NCBI GenBank assembly: GCA_020631475.1
Contig: JAHDHE010000008.1
Coordinates: forward strand, 1 to 41,466
DNA from: Tenacibaculum sp.
GTDB lineage: Bacteria > Bacteroidota > Bacteroidia > Flavobacteriales > Flavobacteriaceae
DNA: 41,466 nt
Direction: 5' to 3'
Part shown: piece after piece, positions 40,870-41,466 of the stretch
Position numbering within the stretch: the first letter of the stretch is position 1
Layout: every line of letters begins with the position of its first letter
The notes under the pieces: generated by a model
Seen by the model: only the letters and a program-made list of their open reading frames with translations
Databases searched by the model: none
Told to the model about the DNA's origin: nothing
Program-made: the position numbers and the translations under genes

Positions 40870-40871
40870 AA

Positions 40872-41252
40872 ATGGAGTTAGATTACATAGAAGATGTAAA
40901 CGGACTTGATGAAAACGTTGTTCGTTTATACAACTTTAATAAAGCTGAAGCTATTAAATTTAAAGAGTTAATTGAAGATGTTATTATCAACAAAAAGCAA
41001 CGATTAGATTTATCTCAAGTAGATTTTATTGAACCTCGAAATTGCAACTTAATTCTAGGTTTATTTAAATCTGATGAAGGCATATTAAGCGAAGACAATC
41101 AAACTTTTTATTGCATTTTAACCTTAAGAGGGTTTATAAGTATGGTGAATCTTATTGAGCCTTTTTGCAAAAAAGAATCCAGAGGTTTTCAATATTTATA
41201 TGATATCGATAATCCTACTGATTTTTTGTTTTCACCAAGTGCTACATGGTAG
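40872..41252 (+). CDS. Unknown 126-aa protein following polA
   Basis: I do not recognise this protein. It is acidic, has no signal peptide, and alternates helices and short strands (EAIKFKELIEDVIINKKQRLDLSQVDFIEPRNCNLILGLF). LDLSQVDFIEPRNCNLILGL is reminiscent of a STAS-like strand-helix unit, but no motif is decisive. It begins 2 bp after polA, so it is almost certainly co-transcribed and perhaps translationally coupled. Confidence 0.65.
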   Translation: MELDYIEDVNGLDENVVRLYNFNKAEAIKFKELIEDVIINKKQRLDLSQVDFIEPRNCNLILGLFKSDEGILSEDNQTFYCILTLRGFISMVNLIEPFCKKESRGFQYLYDIDNPTDFLFSPSATW

Positions 41253-41272
41253 TTAGCAAACTAAATTCAACA

Positions 41273-41422
41273 TTAGTTTTCTAATTCAATTATTGTATTG
41301 TTTTCAGGATTTCTTTCTGAATATTTTATAGTCAGTGTATCACCTATTTTGTATCGATTATTAATATCTTTTTTTGAAAATGTTGTAAAGTTGTTATTCT
41401 GCACATTAAACTTTGTGTCGTC
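41273..41422 (-). CDS. Short C-terminal fragment, possibly DUF3592-like, 5' part not in frame
   Basis: Open for 49 codons on the minus strand, reading into a TAA at 41275-41273. The end FSKKDINNRYKIGDTLTIKY followed by SERNPENN has the beta-strand pattern of DUF3592-type membrane proteins (Y-x-x-G-D-x-x-x-V-x-Y-x-x-x-N-P). An in-frame TAG at 41425-41423 blocks it upstream, and another frame is open to the window edge. It may be a frameshifted gene, a gene starting at an internal GTG, or chance. Low confidence. Confidence 0.3.
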   Translation of the reverse strand, partial: DDTKFNVQNNNFTTFSKKDINNRYKIGDTLTIKYSERNPENNTIIELEN

Positions 41423-41466
41423 CTAAAATAGGTTTACATTTATTTATAAAATTTATATTGAACCAG

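Overview
The window looks like a stretch of chromosome from a member of the Flavobacteriaceae (Bacteroidota), perhaps near Tenacibaculum or Polaribacter. The genus is a guess. The reasons are the low GC content, the repeated Bacteroidota-type promoter element TAnnTTTG upstream of genes, the absence of obvious Shine-Dalgarno sequences, and family-typical proteins (OlsF-like fused acyltransferase, DUF2723 membrane protein, DUF4252 and DUF6503-like secreted proteins, M43 metalloprotease lipoprotein).

Layout. 1-21.6 kb is ordinary core chromosome: the 3' part of aspS, a secreted protein, a ClC chloride channel with an altered gating residue, a TPR lipoprotein, a glycerophosphodiesterase, an M43 metalloprotease, a Bax-inhibitor-1 protein, sufS, a serine hydrolase with an SdpI-like partner, a SCO1-type copper protein, rseP, olsF, aspartate kinase with a GNAT, fbp, Mn-type sod, a metB-like gene with a DinB gene, an ArsC-like gene and a DUF4252 gene. 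Most intergenic gaps are short and several hold clear hairpin terminators.

21.7-32.25 kb is a genomic island of about 10.5 kb inserted in the 3' end of a tRNA-Gln(TTG) gene. A 20-bp direct repeat marks the two ends. The intact tRNA is at the right end, and its ancestral terminator is stranded at the left end. Short CTGACACAAA repeats spaced 12 bp sit inside both ends and are probably integrase arm sites. The left half is a mobility and replication module: tyrosine integrase, a 54-aa ORF, an unknown 314-aa protein, an excisionase-like HTH protein, an AAA helicase-like ATPase and a TOPRIM primase-like protein. The right half is cargo on the minus strand: a RES-domain protein (probable NAD+-consuming effector), an unknown 202-aa protein and an N6-adenine DNA methyltransferase.

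The most interesting part is the non-coding DNA from 26.88 to 29.07 kb. It contains four related loci with the same layout: a promoter-like TAnnTTTG box, then a closing stem, an inner hairpin whose 7-nt loop reads AATTNNA, a T-tract and a TTAAATTC box. Two are near-identical on the plus strand, one is decayed, and one lies on the minus strand with a different but still paired closing stem. I read them as an undescribed family of roughly 60-nt small RNAs. The plus-strand copies lie inside longer repeats that bracket the cargo genes and carry clusters of CGCAAAA motifs with repeated 10/8-bp spacing, which resemble iterons.

32.3-41.5 kb returns to core chromosome: a DUF2723 membrane protein, a polysaccharide deacetylase with a 17-bp perfect inverted repeat inside its 5' coding region, a thioredoxin-fold protein without the CxxC cysteines, a metallophosphoesterase, polA and a small conserved-looking ORF. 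The window ends in the 3' part of what may be another minus-strand gene.
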